A stretch of 64,000 nt of DNA, taken from contig JALVVR010000034.1 of the NCBI GenBank assembly GCA_027023305.1, forward strand, positions 44,266 to 108,265. The letters run 5' to 3'. The notes beneath the pieces were generated by a model. It saw nothing but the letters and a program-made list of their open reading frames with translations, did no database searches and was not told the origin of the DNA. The stretch's first letter is position 1; every line of letters begins with the position of its first letter. Origin of the DNA: Campylobacterales bacterium. Lineage in GTDB: Bacteria > Campylobacterota > Campylobacteria > Campylobacterales > QNZT01. The position numbers were made by a program, and so were the translations under genes. Shown here piece after piece: positions 63,880 through 64,000 of the stretch.

Positions 63880-64000
63880 ATTCTAACAACAAGTGCAATT
63901 TTTTAAAAGTAAGTTGAAAAAGAGGGTTAATCGATAATCTGCTAATCTATTTCAACCAAAAAATAAAGAAGTAGCATGAAATATAAACAATTAACCCTAG
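63880..64000 (+). mobile_element. probable left end of an IS30-type insertion sequence
   Basis: An ATG at 63976 starts MKYKQLTL, the typical opening of IS30-family transposases, and runs off the window. The 95 nt before it include TTCTAACAACAAGTGCAATT, which looks like a terminal inverted repeat next to the truncated PAS gene. Only eight codons are visible, so the identification is tentative. Its position fits an insertion that separated the PAS gene from its promoter. Confidence 0.4.

Overview
The window is AT-rich bacterial DNA from a member of the Campylobacterota (former Epsilonproteobacteria). The evidence is the gene order tRNA-Thr/Tyr/Gly/Thr-tuf-rpmG-tRNA-Trp-secE-nusG-rplK-rplA-rplJ-rplL-rpoB-rpoC, the separate (unfused) rpoB and rpoC, the roughly 400-residue DapD typical of this phylum, a DUF3373 outer-membrane protein, CmoB, a P-ring/FlgJ/FlgN/FlgK flagellar block, and relics of the PAS-plus-chemoreceptor gene pairs common in free-living members. 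The genus cannot be settled from the sequence. Sulfurimonas- or Arcobacter-like relatives are my best guess.

Layout. 1-6.0 kb is housekeeping: a partial HAD phosphatase, a periplasmic thioredoxin-like protein, an M3 oligopeptidase with dgkA, a Fur/PerR regulator, tRNA-Ser, hemJ and groES-groEL. 6.1-11.5 kb is a small accessory region: two toxin-antitoxin pairs flank a citE-like gene, a decayed second copy of the citE 3' end lies beyond the second pair, two DUF1566 exported proteins have a relic of a third between them, then come a DUF4143-type ATPase and an exported Arg/Glu-rich protein. 11.5-22.9 kb holds dapD and a DEAD-box helicase, a 272-bp terminal-inverted-repeat element, an ABC-F ATPase, a biotin-carrying carboxylase subunit (pycB/oadA type), two BaiN/HI0933-type flavoproteins and two lipoproteins. 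22.9-26.5 kb is flgI-flgJ-flgN-flgK on the minus strand. 26.6-35.6 kb contains a permease relic, an RRM protein, YebC, an overlapping minus-strand chain argD-tolC-like-midA-like-thiS, and a five-gene plus-strand operon with a CvfB-like S1 protein, a membrane-anchored Hsp20-like protein and a thioredoxin-like protein.

35.7-58.1 kb is the translation/transcription superoperon. It opens with a consensus sigma-70 promoter and runs through tRNAs, tuf, secE-nusG, L11-L1-L10-L7/L12 and rpoBC to rpsL-rpsG-fusA and tRNA-Arg. An L10-leader-like RNA precedes rplJ, and a terminator-like hairpin separates rplL from rpoB. About 5 kb sits between rpoC and rpsL: a zinc metallopeptidase, a poly-C tract, two exported proteins, an HD-GYP phosphodiesterase and a heavily mutated DHH phosphoesterase pseudogene. 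58.2-64 kb carries a malic enzyme with a structured leader, a molybdopterin oxidoreductase with a HlyD-like protein, cmoB, internally deleted PAS and chemoreceptor genes, and what looks like the left end of an IS30-type insertion sequence.

The most unusual feature is the 272-bp element at 14925-15196. It has near-perfect 34-bp inverted ends, two long internal hairpins whose loops are complementary to one another, and it supplies the last codons of the neighbouring gene. Other notable signals are in-place gene decay at three sites (DHH protein, PAS/chemoreceptor pair, permease) and the toxin-antitoxin pair bracketed by two citE 3' ends.
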